This document shows, piece by piece, positions 12,181 to 24,903 of a stretch of 64,000 nt of DNA. Origin of the DNA: Dimorphilus gyrociliatus (lineage: Eukaryota > Annelida > Polychaeta > Dinophilidae); the NCBI GenBank assembly GCA_904063045.1, contig CAJFCJ010000003.1, forward strand, positions 2,714,504 to 2,778,503, read 5' to 3'. The translations under genes were made by a program, and so were the position numbers. The notes under the pieces are model-generated. The model was given only the letters and a program-made list of their open reading frames with translations. It was not told the origin of the DNA and searched no databases. Numbering within the stretch: the stretch's first letter is position 1; each line of letters begins with the position of its first letter.

Positions 12181-14388
12181 TACTAGGGTATATTTGCCTT
12201 AGAATCTTTTTGACACGATGCTTTAAATAAAGTTACTATTGTCAAATAGATCTTGAAAGAATACCAATAGACATAAAAAGGAACCAAATAAAACCAACCA
12301 AGTATTTAATCTTAATGGTAATTTACCAAGATACTATAAATAAATATCATAAATATTCCAATTACGCTTATTTTATTACCCAAGCGTGTAAGTTAGGCAA
12401 TACGTATTAAGCATATAGCATCAATTCATGAAAATTCTAATGAAAACACTTTCAAAGAATCAGTAATTCGTATTTAAACTTTATGTAGCTATATTGTAAA
12501 TTTATCTATATATAAAATCCTTGATATACTGTATACATCGATTGATTCATTCTTGTTATACACTTTGTTTAGCTACACACAGATACATAGACATACTATG
12601 CACACCGTAAACAAGTGAAAAGTATGGAAAATACAATAAGATATAAAATCAAGGAATGTTAGATTAAGTTGAGAAGTTTTCGATGGTTGAGAAACTTATG
12701 TAATATCTACATATATATACTTGTATAACAAATATATTCAATGAATGGTATGAATACTACAGTGAATATTGTTGGATATTGTATAATTGATAGGGGAATT
12801 CTTGATGTTATAGATCATATATACAAATTTAGGTGAAAAGGTTAGATAACTTTCATAACTTGGAGTGTCTATGGAAATTTCGAGATGCTTACCATTGTAT
12901 ATATATTAATATATAGATTTATATGTATTCTTTTAACATCTAGAATATATTTTTTAATACAATTATTGCAAACATTTTATCTTTTTACTCATTTCTACAG
13001 CATAACTTTTAACTAATCATTACATTTTAATTAGCATCTACACCAATCAACAGTGAAAAAATAAAAATAAATACTTTGCAACTTTTCCGACTAGACACGA
13101 AAAAAATAATTAAAGAGAGAACTCATACTTTTCTCCTATTTAGCGAAGGATAGCTCCAACTATGATTTTACCCTAAACTGATTATTTTTCTTCTAGTATT
13201 CTCTCTTTCGACTTTTATCAATAAAATATTCGATAATTTTTTCCTTTCTCTTCTCCTCTTCAGCCATGCTTATATCCAGAACTAGTTTTTTCGGTTTTCT
13301 TAAGAAGCAATTGGCGAATAGTTGGGCTATTGAGAAAAAAAAGAGAAAAAAAATTAAAGATTGATCTTAATCTTCTGTTATAAATATTATAATTAATGTT
13401 CCTTAGAATGCTAAAGACGTGTAGCAAATATAAGAGCAATACATATAGATATAGATAGAAAGAGAATGAAAGGATGGACGAATGATAAAAAGGAAAAGGC
13501 ATATCGATCGATTTTCCTCACACACTGTGGATATTGTCGTTTATTTTCAACAGTAAAGTGGTTAAAAAAATTAATGGCAATTGTATCTGTAATAATTGCT
13601 TCTATTTCTCTAAGGAGAAGTTAAATTATTAATCTATGTATAGAGAATAAATAAATAAATAAATATCAAGCTTAGTTTATCTATATGACTTGCTTACTAA
13701 ACATTTTTTATATGTCAGTATAATTATTTATAAACGTGATATTAATATTGACAAAAGAATAAAAGAAAAGTTAAATAATCTTCCTCCTTTAGTCACACTC
13801 ACAAATAGAATAAAAGAAATAGGAATTAGCTTGGGTGACCAGCTAAAGAAAACTGTTTGAAACATCTAATAAAAGACTGTTAACGAATTATTTCGTCGGC
13901 TCCTTCGAGAATTTTCTCGTATTATCGTTATTAAATTTATTATAACCGAAGAAAAAAGGAAACTGTTGGAAGTAAACTGCTTGTCCCCTTAATCGGACGC
14001 CATATTGTTGAAAGAGAGTAAGAAGAGGAAATTCTTATTAAGTATTCCTATATTATTCCTTGAGGGATTTCTATTATTTTCGTGTGATAATTTTCCGTAT
14101 TACCGTGTACTACATGATTCAAATGATTTCTCGTTCAACGTTATAAAATAAGTAGAAAGCAACAAATTTTTCACGCCAAATCCCTAACTGGAATATATAG
14201 CTATACCCTAATCCTAAAAGAAACTGTTAAATAAAATATAATGATTAATATAACTATTACACTAGAAATATAAGCAAATTAATTAACTTTTTTTTTACTT
14301 TTTCCCTTTTTCCCTAACTTTATCAACATCCTCATTCATAATTCCTTATTATTATATAATATATGTATATATATACACTACATCTATA
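12181..14388. other. Non-coding stretch downstream of the 5-phosphatase gene
   Basis: AT-rich, with no supported exon. It follows the presumed stop of the minus-strand OCRL-like gene and probably contains its 3' UTR (a minus-strand AATAAA lies near 13,936). Confidence 0.4.
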
Positions 14389-17300
14389 CTACGCTACGGG
14401 GCCAGATATACCTTTGATAATACAAGGAGAAAATATGAAAGAATTTTTAATAAACTTACATAGTTCTTTAACAGTTGCACTATTCTTTTCAACCACCAAT
14501 GCTAGGAATTTGATAAGATATTGAAAAGTTGATTTGTTCGGTTCCCTCATATTGCTGATAACTTGTTTGAGTAGAGTAAATTGTTGATAACCTTGTATGA
14601 AATTACCGTAGCAGGATTCATCGATGATTGGATTGGGTAAGGATTCAAGGAAAACGAATAACATCGAAGATATTGCTTGAGGATCTTCCGTCTTGATATA
14701 ATCTATCAAAAAACAAACTTAATTTATGTTGATATATATTATTTATATATGTGCATAGATACTGTAGACTTTACACACAGCTATTAGGATGACATAGCAC
14801 ATGTTTTACAATATATTAAAATAGTATGCAGTACACATAACCAAAAGACTTTTATTCTTAAGTGTTACTAGAATCGTATATCCAGCCTTTAATGTATATA
14901 CTAATATATATATATATATATCTTGGTCTTCCTCCTCAATCTTTTCACGGAACCATACGAGATGGAATTGAAGTATTTAAAATAAATTTTGTATGTGAAA
15001 ACCATTGGGAATTTTAGCTTAGTCAGTTTACTTTTGTAAAGTAGCCGTTTATGAATATTTAGTAGGAATTCTAAAAACAGTTTTATAATATAAGAATGTG
15101 AACTTTATTAGTTAGAGATCATAAAAGTACCTTGTAAAGTGAATATGGAAAGAATATTAAATCACATGGTACCAGTTTTTACTCATTAATAGTTTATGAT
15201 CAATAGAAAGATTTATGGGAGCTGTAGAAAGTTACAACTTGTATACTTTAAGAATCTTATAAAAACATACCGCTATATAAACTTTTTTGTAATCTTCTCT
15301 GGAAAAGAGTCTTGTTAAAGGACCACTCTCAGTTATAAGTTCACATCGATTTAGGTTAAATTTAAAAAATCAATAAAGCAGGAAAACATGACAGGTCAAT
15401 GTCAAAGCTAATATTTCAATAAAAGTCCTATAGTTTAGACATTCCCTGAGTGCTAATTAGGTACAAGAAACGCTTTTTTTCCTTCATATTTTGAGTAATA
15501 TACTATATTGAAGAACATTCTTTCTTTTTCGTTTTTGGAGATGAAAAGAAATTACATTCTTTTCTCCTTTTTGTCAAAAGTTGTCTTATTAAAGAGACTT
15601 TTAATTACCCTCCAATTTATTACTCGTTCGCTAGAACTTAATAAGAAAAAGTTTTCTTTTTAACAGAAAAGAGCTCGATTTAATATCAAATCCGTATAAC
15701 TGATAATTAAAGCTAGCGCCTTTTCAATTAAATTTCTGGATTGGCGTCTAATGCTAGATACCATAGCATCGAAAAGAGATGGGACGTAGGCTGCTGATAC
15801 TTTTCAGCCAACATTAATAGACGCTTGACGCTTTTAGATCATTAACTTAAGCGGCCATCAGTGTTCTGGGCTTATTTCAGATTATACTCCCTGTTTATAT
15901 TGTCAATATTCCAAGTATTATTATACAATTATTTATAAAATTGCTCTCACAAAATATATGTTAAAATAAGACATAAAGACATAAATTACTATTTTATCTA
16001 CATTATTCTATCACAAAAAACGGGATATTCATTAGTTTACAGATAAAATCAGTTAATTAATTTTTCAATGATTATTACTAAACAGATGATAAATTTAAAA
16101 TATTGCTGCTATAGATTTGTTTGTTTGGCGGAAACTCTTTAAACTCTTATCTAGATCATCTCTTCGATTAATATAATCATATTTTACGGTCCTATAGCGA
16201 AAAATTTTCTCTTACCTAATAAGGGCTTATCGCATGTATCAATCGCCAAGCGAACATCCTGCATTCTTTTAGACGATGGTTCCTTTGGAAAGAGTCCCTG
16301 TTTAGAATACAAACATATAAAGATGTAGAAATATAAAATTATCAATGAAAAATTGATATAACTAATAATAGTAAATAACTATTAATCTTCGTTTCTTATT
16401 TATAATATCATACAAAAATATATTATAACAACTAGATTTATTCTATTTCCTCAATTCTCTACACTTCGAAACATCAGTATCAAATTCAACATTCATAAAA
16501 CGTCTAAAACCTCATGCTCTACTAAACTAGACAAGAAATCTAAAAAGGGCATTGGTATATAGCTATTATCTCATTAGTTTTTGAAGAAGGTTCAGTATTG
16601 CAAAGATATTTTTATTTTTGACTTCTCGACCCAAAGTATGTAAAGAATATTTTGCCAATAGTCATAAAATCTGAACCCCAATTGCCAAGTTTGGGCGATG
16701 AAGAGTCGAAATATGTTGGCTGCAAATGGGGACAATTAGCATATTCTCCCTCCCTCCCCCCAGCTCTGATGATAAAATTGCAGAATAAGTACACGAGTAT
16801 AATAAAAGTTGTTTAGGTTACAATTAAAGGTCAGCGTATATTAACAATTTTCCCAAATAGAAGAGAATATCACCATCAAGTGATTTTTTGATTAGGGAAC
16901 GATAATAAAATAAAAAAACGACTTTTACAATTTAATGTATACAGAAACATAAATAGTTTCCAAAAATGTATAGGACTAGTTGAGTGCTCAATGAAATTGT
17001 TCTTTCTTTGTTAATCATGTGCTACTATAAAGGAAAAATGTTTTTTCCATATATAGTGATCTAAATAAAAAATAATTTAAGGCTTCCCAGAAAAGAGGAA
17101 CAAAATTATAACGCTCTTCCATAATTGAATAAAAATATATATGAAATAGGAAAAGAACGAAAAGCGCGGAAGTAGATATAATTAATTTAATGATTATTAC
17201 TCCCAGGAAGGGAAGGTCAGAAGAAAAAATATTAAAGATAAATTGAAGAAGGAGGACCAAAGAAAATGGATGATAAAAAAAAGTAGGTCATGGATAATAA

Positions 17301-20300
17301 ATAAAAATTTTCTTTATATAAAATAAAAACAGAAAAAGTAAATTATGCAAATTAAAAGATAAGTAAATAGATAACATCGGAATATTTCTTTTTATGATAT
17401 CCAAAGGCATCAATAAAAGAAGGTTAAAACAAGATTTCTTCTAGTGAAATTTAAAATAAAAAATTAAAATAAAAAAAAAGATGGAGGTTAAAAAGAGGAA
17501 GAGGTGTTAGCATCCCATTAACGCAATCTCATCAAGCCCCATTCGATTTCGGCACTTTATTGCGTGGAGGCTCTAACGTAATTTCGCGTCCTCGCCTAAA
17601 CTATAAACTAGCCAGATATATACAACGATCGATTTACCTCATCCAACTGGTAACGGTCGAAAAAAGTAGAAAAAAAAATAGAGAAAATATCTAAAAAACA
17701 CCAGTTGAAAATGAAAAAAAGAACTGTGAAAGAAGATGACAGAGAGTAAATGTTATTTTACGAGGTTAGAATTCAACAAAGCAAAGAGATTGTTAGATAA
17801 AGGGACTCTTTACAAGAAATAGAAGATCAAACAGTAATGAAATAAAAGACTGTTTGAAGAAGAAAATGAAAACCGCAAATGAGTACAAAGTTTAAAAACT
17901 CACTTTCTGAGATAAGCATTTCGTTAAAGTGTCCACCATTAAGAAGATCTCCTTAGGAACGGGTATGATGAGCTGCTCGCTTTTCTGTTTGTAATATGTA
18001 CAACTTGAAAAAAAAGAGGACAAAAGGGTTAAGGGCAAATCGGCTTAGATAATCATCGGAGTATAAAGTGCAGTATTAATGAGCCAATAAAGGATAATAC
18101 AATATACTCCACTGAACAAACTAGTTAACTGTAATATTTAAGAGAGAGATTTTTATGCCTATTTGTATTATAATAAACAGTAATCAAAACAGGAGAATTT
18201 TACAGTAGTTTCTTATCATCTACTACCAGTTGTAAGCATTTATCATAAATTATTATCTATATAATAAACTATGCAATTTCTCTATATATTTTATATATCG
18301 TATAAATTTATATATATATTATATATCGATAAAATGTAAAAACTATCTCTTTGTTATAATTAAAAGAATATAGATTGAAATTACAAATAAAACTAATACC
18401 AACCAATTCTTTTAGCCTTTCACTCTCCAAAGCAACTGCTCTAAAATTCATTCTGCATAAAATGTCTAAGCTAAGACCAAATGCGGAAGGTGTTAATTCG
18501 CCTTTGACAGTTATGAACTTGTCAGATCCTTTGACCAAATCCAAAATTAATACCTCCTCCATATAAAACTTTCCATATTTTTCATAAAATTGCGTCATAT
18601 GATTATATCCGACATTTACAGATATTTCAATCTCTGTTTTCCGTCCTATTTTTTTTCATTTTATAGATAATAGTACATGGAAAAAGGATAAAATACTCTG
18701 AGTTGTTTAATTAATTACCTTTGGGAACATCTCCTGTTTTTGGATGGATACTGATCCAATCAGGACAACACTTTTTGCTTTCAAGATGATCTTTAAACTT
18801 ATAACTGAACGTTGATTGTCCGTCGTTGTGCAATGTTAAAGTTTCTTTGTACTCCTCTCCGACAACGAGAGTTGAAAAATCAATCTAGAAAAATGTATAA
18901 ACGGAAATATAAAGCTTTACTATTTTTAGTAGGTTTTTCGAGAATATCTTTAGATCTCTGATAATAAAGGGATCAATCTATTTATTGACTATTATACCAG
19001 TTTCATTGCAATTTATTTTTTATTTTAACTTATTACAGGAAGAAATCCGATCCTTTTTATCGAAATAATATAATTTGATAAGGACGATTGAATAATATCC
19101 TTTGACTTATAAAATCCATTGAAAATAGTTAATATAATAGTTTTGTGATCAACCTCTTATAGTTAAATTCCTTCATCGAAAATAGTCATAAGAGAATTTT
19201 TTTAATTGTTTTTTAGTTTTGATCCAGTATCAAAGGCACAGTGTAACCTTTATACATTGAAGTAAAAAGATATAAATATTACCTCTTGGCAGCTTAAAAT
19301 GCATTTTGGAAGCATTTCATTCTCTCTAAGATCTAATGTACTTTGAACATCTTTGTAAACTCTCTTATATGCCTTCTCGTCAATTTCGCTCACCTATAAG
19401 TGGGTCAAAAGAAGCTTCGATTAAAAATATATTAATGTAGGATTATTGAAGAGTGTTCCTTACTTCAGTTGAGGCTAAACAGGATACCGGCTTATGATCA
19501 CTCAACTTCAGGGCAGGATGGCTATTATAAGATAGAATATGCGTATTTATTTCTGCTATAGACTTGTATAATACTCTATCGCAGTAAGCTGGAATCCGAT
19601 TCTTTTCGCTTTTAAAAATATTTACGAATTAATAACTGTTAAATCTTTTGGTAAATTTTCACCTTGAGTCAAATCTATCAGTTCCGGGATCATATTTATA
19701 AGTTGGTGCAAAGCAAATTTCAGCTTCGTGAAAATCAGCAAATGCATTCCTTGCCTTTCTTTGTATGTATAGCTTTAAAGTTTAGAGGAAGAGAAAAAGG
19801 AAAAAGGGAGAAACAATTGAATTAAGCTTATCTCTATACGTTTATCTTTTCGTATTCTAGTCAAACCTGATCAGATTTCCTCAGTGTATCATATACATTT
19901 TCAGCATCAATATCAACCAACTCAACAACGTACTCGTAGCTCTCATTTATGCGATAATTTAAATCGCCCAGCCAAAATAATGTGCTAAAAATAAATGCAT
20001 AACAATTTCGTTAAAATTTTAAAGGAAACAAAAAGAAACAAGAAGAAGTGTCAAGAAAATTCTAGTCAGATTTGCTCTTAAGCTTCATTTATTTTATCTA
20101 GAAACTTGAATATTTAACTTTTCATTATATCAAACCTTGAATATTATTAATAATTCAATTTCTATTAATATAGGATATAATAATATATTTTTATTACACA
20201 ATATTCTAGAATTTAATGTCCCAGCGAAAATTCTGAGGTCCTATGGGTTTTTCTTTAAAATTGGAAACTTACTTGTAACTATCGATCAAAAGCGTTTCTG

Positions 20301-22348
20301 GATATTGCGAATCTTTAGTTGGCGGCAGTTCTAAACGTTTATAGATATATTGGAACTGTTTATTCCTTTCCTCAAAATATTCCTGATGAGCAGCCAAATG
20401 GCAATTAACAAAACATATACTCGTCTCATAGACTTTGCATCCAACTGCAACACCACCTTTATTTCCCTAAAAAAAAATAAAACACATTTATAGCCATTGT
20501 TAATTAGAGTATTAAGTAATTGACTATATTACCAATATTCCAGCTATACCAGTGGCGTAACTATGTTGTCTAACATCAGTTATTTTAGACATAAGTTTTT
20601 TATTTGCGTAAACTATTAGTAATATTCCAACAAGTTTTATTGATGAGACCATTTCAAATTTGATATTTTTTGTAACACGATTATTTTTGAAGAAATCTTC
20701 TATGTATTTCTTCCATTTACCTTCCTTTAATGGATCGTTTACGATATGAGCTGTAACATTTAAATTCAATTCTTGGAATCTGTAACAATAAATAAGATTG
20801 ATTAGTACAAATAGTTATTTCTTTTTTTCCTACATTATCAATTCTAGACATATCTTGTATGTAGAAAAGAAAAAAACATCTATATATTTTTTCTCGTGTC
20901 TCTCTCATATAAACAAACTGTATGGCAATCAGAGATCAGTGATCTTTAATCATACTTATTTTTACTGTAGGCCGATTATTCGCTTGATCTGTACAGGGTA
21001 AATCTTACCGGCCAATTTTTTGGATAATATCTTTCTCTTTTAATAATAATTTGCATATTATATTCTTTAAGGAGAAGGGGAGCTAAACGAGGAAACTTCT
21101 CTCAATAAATAAAAATACTAAGTTTCGCTTCTATTTCTTCTTTGACATTTGTTCAAATAGATTTAATAAAAGTTGTTATATTCATTGTTTTTTAAGTTGG
21201 ACGATATTCGCGAGTTTTTATAAATAAATTGTAAAAAGGAAAATAATCAAACCCAATAGCGTAAATATCAGCAGCTTCGTCCAGATGTAGCCAAGCATCA
21301 AGGGGATAAGTCTCTTCGTTCGGCAATTGACCGTTAACATTCCAAGTACCACAAAATACCCTAAAATCATTGGAATAAAAGAATCTTAAGAAATGGGTAA
21401 GAAAGGGAAACAAATTAAATACCTAATCCCGGATTTTGTAGTATATTCAGATTGTCTTTCTTTTATTAACGTTCTCTTTATTTTTTCTCTAACATCTCTT
21501 TCAGTAGAGTCAGTATCGCTGTTAAAGATATATATTCAAGTTACACATATATATATAAATAATACATACGAATGTATCATTGTAATAAGTAATATATGTC
21601 ATTTCATTAAAAATTAAATGAATAATACCCATAGAAAAACGAAGTCATATTATTCCGTATAGCTGATTTCTAGTAACACAATTAATTTACCAGCGAATAT
21701 TGCATGTTCTAAATTACACTTAGACGGAAATGACACAACTATATTGAAAAAATAGGCTTATAAATATATAATATCTACAAAAAGTGTAGGCCAAATTATT
21801 TTTTGAATTGGTAGTATCTGGTTGTAGAAAATATATATCCATACTATAGTATGTACTATGTAAGGCGTATTCAGAGTCATACGTGGCTAAAATACTTCAG
21901 GCCTTCAGTGTTCAAGGATATTTATTAACAAAAACATATATCTATGTCGTTCTCTACAGAGTGTCATCAACAACAATACAAAGAGAATTAAATATAATAA
22001 AGGAATCAACATCAAATAACAGAGAAGTATTTTACTGAAGATTTCTTATCAAATAATCTGTTAGTTCATCAAGGAATATACAAAAAAGATTTTTATCGTC
22101 ATTCTGTTACACGCTTAATGGATGAAGACAAAAAAGTTTGTAAATATATTCAAAACCGAGCTAAAGACAAAAGATAGAATAACCTATTATTTTGATGCTT
22201 TTAAGAATATTTCTTAAAGGAAAACTATTGATTTGCTTTGTGATAAAATAATTAGATCTATTTATTGTAGATTATTATAATTTCCAATAGCATGCCCTAT
22301 ATTTTAGCTTAAACTCACTAAGCTGCAAAGACAGATGTTGCTATTTGT

Positions 22349-22387
<39 letters not shown>

Positions 22388-23757
22388 GGTATTTGCTGCA
22401 TTTGCATGTATGATTAATTCAAATCGCTCTCTTTCTCTCAGTCTCCTTTACTCATACATGTACACATAAATATGATTACTTATAGACTCTTGTAAAATTT
22501 GTTACTCACCCAAAATGATCCATTTTAAACTTATCGTCATCTAACAGAGCGCTCTCTGCATGAATAAATATATAAAAATTGTAATTAAGCATAATAGAGT
22601 ATCAAAAAAAAAATCAATTATTATAGCACATAAAGAAGAATCGAATACTGAATAATATTTGAGAAATATTAATATATAGTAAGATCTTTGACTAACCATC
22701 ACCACCGTCACAATTAGGCCAAGCATCTTCAGTGCAAAGCTTTTCGGTTGCCTCAGCTAAAGCAAAATTGAAAATAAGCATGAAAATAGAATTGTAATTA
22801 AGGAAAATAGAAATATTAAGCGATGTTTTCAGAGAACAATAAAATTATTGACATGAAAGTGACACATCAACCGGAAAATTCCTTATGAAAATGATCATCA
22901 TGAATGTATAAAAGAGTTAATATCTTACTTGCAACTTCGAATTTATCCATTGGAAATATATTAATATAGCTATTCGTTATCCATTTACACTGTGCCTCTG
23001 AAATGTAGAGTAACAAAGAGAAATACTATCTATTCTACAACTCTTTTAATATTGTTAATACTGATCGTTTAGTTCTATTAGGCTTACTATTTTGAAATTC
23101 TCTTGCTTTTTTCAAATGATTGAAGAATGAATCGCTTAATGACTTTGGAATTTCCAGTATGCATTTATCATCGGAATTTGATAATTGGACGGAAACGTAA
23201 TCTTTCGGAGGTGACTTATTACCCATCCCTTGTAACAGTTTCTTTGTTGACCTCTTGTCAGCAGTATGCTCTGTAATACAGTATAGTTAATAGACGACAC
23301 ATTTTAGAGTATTTAGACCATGCATACTTACGAATATTTAGTGTAAATTGATCGTTTATTGCTATGGTATCGTCTAAATTTAAATTTGGTTCTTTTGGTG
23401 GCCTATTGCAGTCTTTATACAGAAATATTCTACAAGGAAGAGATATTGTTTTGTCTATAATCAATTCAAGAGCTTTCTTTAATAAAATAACCACAATAAT
23501 TAAATAAGCTAGATAATAGTTAATATTAATGACAGGATATATATTAATTATATATTATTAAGAAATTTATATCATACCCATATTCAAAATTGTTACCAGT
23601 TGTTGTTGGAAATCCGTTATAATCTTCAGAAACTGTATGCTTAACTAAAGCAACAACTTTTGTGGTCTTTTCTAATTCATTTATCATCATAACTGGACAT
23701 CGAATAGCCTGTAATAAATGGAATTAATATAATATATTGGCTTCAAATATTTTATCA

Positions 23758-23809
<52 letters not shown>

Positions 23810-23912
23810 TAATTAATTAACTAACCAAATCGCATAAGTCACCATCCTTGAGCAATTTTTGAACAGCAGAACTATCTCTTGCTTGAGTTGGAACATAAAA
23901 ACTAGATGCCAT
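14389..23912 (-). CDS. OCRL: OCRL/INPP5B-type inositol polyphosphate 5-phosphatase
   Basis: Predicted to remove the 5-phosphate of PI(4,5)P2 and related lipids on endosomal and Golgi membranes. About 19 exons: 23826-23912 (start), 23578-23708, ~23332-23478, 23088-23270, 22929-22997, 22697-22756, 22510-22555, 21253-21360, 20533-20779, 20273-20466, 19867-19984, 19663-19772, 19464-19608, 19283-19393, 18719-18884, 18404-18633, 17904-17984, 16216-16297 and 14389-14702. The ~876-residue product is close to vertebrate OCRL (~900). Order: PH-like N-terminus (~1-165), catalytic domain (~240-550) with [42 protein letters not shown] and SDHKPV, then an ASH domain (~590-700) and a divergent RhoGAP domain. 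Catalytic residues look intact. The junction of exons 2 and 3 does not phase cleanly, and the C-terminal end is uncertain. OCRL versus INPP5B cannot be separated. Confidence 0.9.
15744..15824. other. Foldable intronic element with nested inverted repeats
   Basis: Inside the ~1.5-kb intron between the last two OCRL-like exons. GCGTCTA (15744-15750) pairs perfectly with TAGACGC (15818-15824). Within it, ATGCTA (15751-15756) pairs with TAGCAT (15764-15769) across a 7-nt loop, and GGCTG (15789-15793) pairs with CAGCC (15805-15809). The heptamer GACGCTT is then repeated in tandem (15820-15833). The stretch is GC-richer than the rest of the intron. It could be a structured RNA or a protein-binding array; no known RNA family was recognised. 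Confidence 0.3.
22351..22386. repeat. (AT)n microsatellite in an OCRL-like intron
   Basis: An uninterrupted AT run of about 36 bp in the ~1.15-kb intron before the exon encoding GTWNVNGQ. Confidence 0.95.
23762..23807. repeat. (AT)n microsatellite in OCRL-like intron 1
   Basis: An AT run of about 46 bp that fills much of the first intron, 18 bp from the donor side of exon 1. Confidence 0.95.
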
Positions 23913-24903
23913 TTTTATGCTGATCACTTAAAATTGTAAAAGATATGTAAATATTTTTCCTCTTCTTCTGCTATATGCGTGTTTTTAGATAATTGTTTAA
24001 AGATCCTTTAATTTAATATAACCAATGTCTGCCAATTGTCATTCATAATCTAGTACGATTTTTTTTCTATTATGATTTTTATTTGAAATAAAAATTAACA
24101 AATTATTCAAGTATTTTTTTCCTTTTATTTAAATATATTTATTAAAACTTACTAAATGATTATTTTTGTTAAAGCTTTTTAAGAGAAAGAATTATCATGG
24201 AATGTTCAACAGAGTTGAGCGATAATATAATGCTTTGTGGATTAAACTGGTTCTCTTTTTACCGAAATTAATATTACTATCGGTTCTAAGCGACGTCTAT
24301 CGTGAGAAAGCGTCTAATATATAAAAAAAACTATAGTAATACATCCAGAACAAAAAAATCAATACTTAGACGTGTTTTATTTAGACAAGAAGTTGAACAC
24401 AACAAAACTTTTACTGTCACATGTAAACAAGGCATTAATGAATTGGATTCACAATTGTTTCAACATTTATTTAAACGCTTAAAAAACTGTGCATATTTTC
24501 ACTGTAGAATCAATTCTTTTTCTGCTTTTATTCATATAAAACATACAAAAGTATTGTTTATCGTTTTGATAACCAAAACTTGAACATTGTTTTCAACAAG
24601 TAAATACTTTGAATTTTTTCATACATATATATATATATATATATATGAAGGCACTGACAACATACTCAGAATAGATTTATCAATTAATAAATTATATAAA
24701 AATGTTTGAAAATAAACCTTCAATATCACTTTAGTTTTTGGTTTTTTCTTTAAAGTAAAAAGGAAAACAGAAAGGAAAAGACTTTTGGTAAAAAAAAAGT
24801 GTACCAAACCGAGACAAAAAGGAATAAAATAGGAAAAAGTAAAGACAGAATTTAAAGATACATTTTGCTCTTCTTTGTTTACCTAATTAGTATAAAATAA
24901 ACT
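23913..24903. other. Intergenic: OCRL-like promoter side and chromodomain-gene 3' side
   Basis: Sequence between the start codon of the 5-phosphatase gene and the stop of the chromodomain gene, both on the minus strand. A more complex patch near 24,230-24,310 may belong to the OCRL-like promoter. An AT microsatellite lies at about 24,625-24,645. An open frame on the plus strand at 24,302-24,583 lacks an ATG start and family similarity, so it is not annotated. Confidence 0.5.

Noticed and set aside
15744-15824. A tRNA reading of the 81-nt intronic element
   Set aside because: It has a 7-bp closing stem, but no A-box, T-loop GTTCGA sequence or anticodon arm in either orientation.
24302-24583. 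A 93-codon plus-strand open frame between the OCRL-like and chromodomain genes
   Set aside because: It begins with GTG rather than ATG, has no splice context or family similarity, and its composition matches the surrounding AT-rich spacer.
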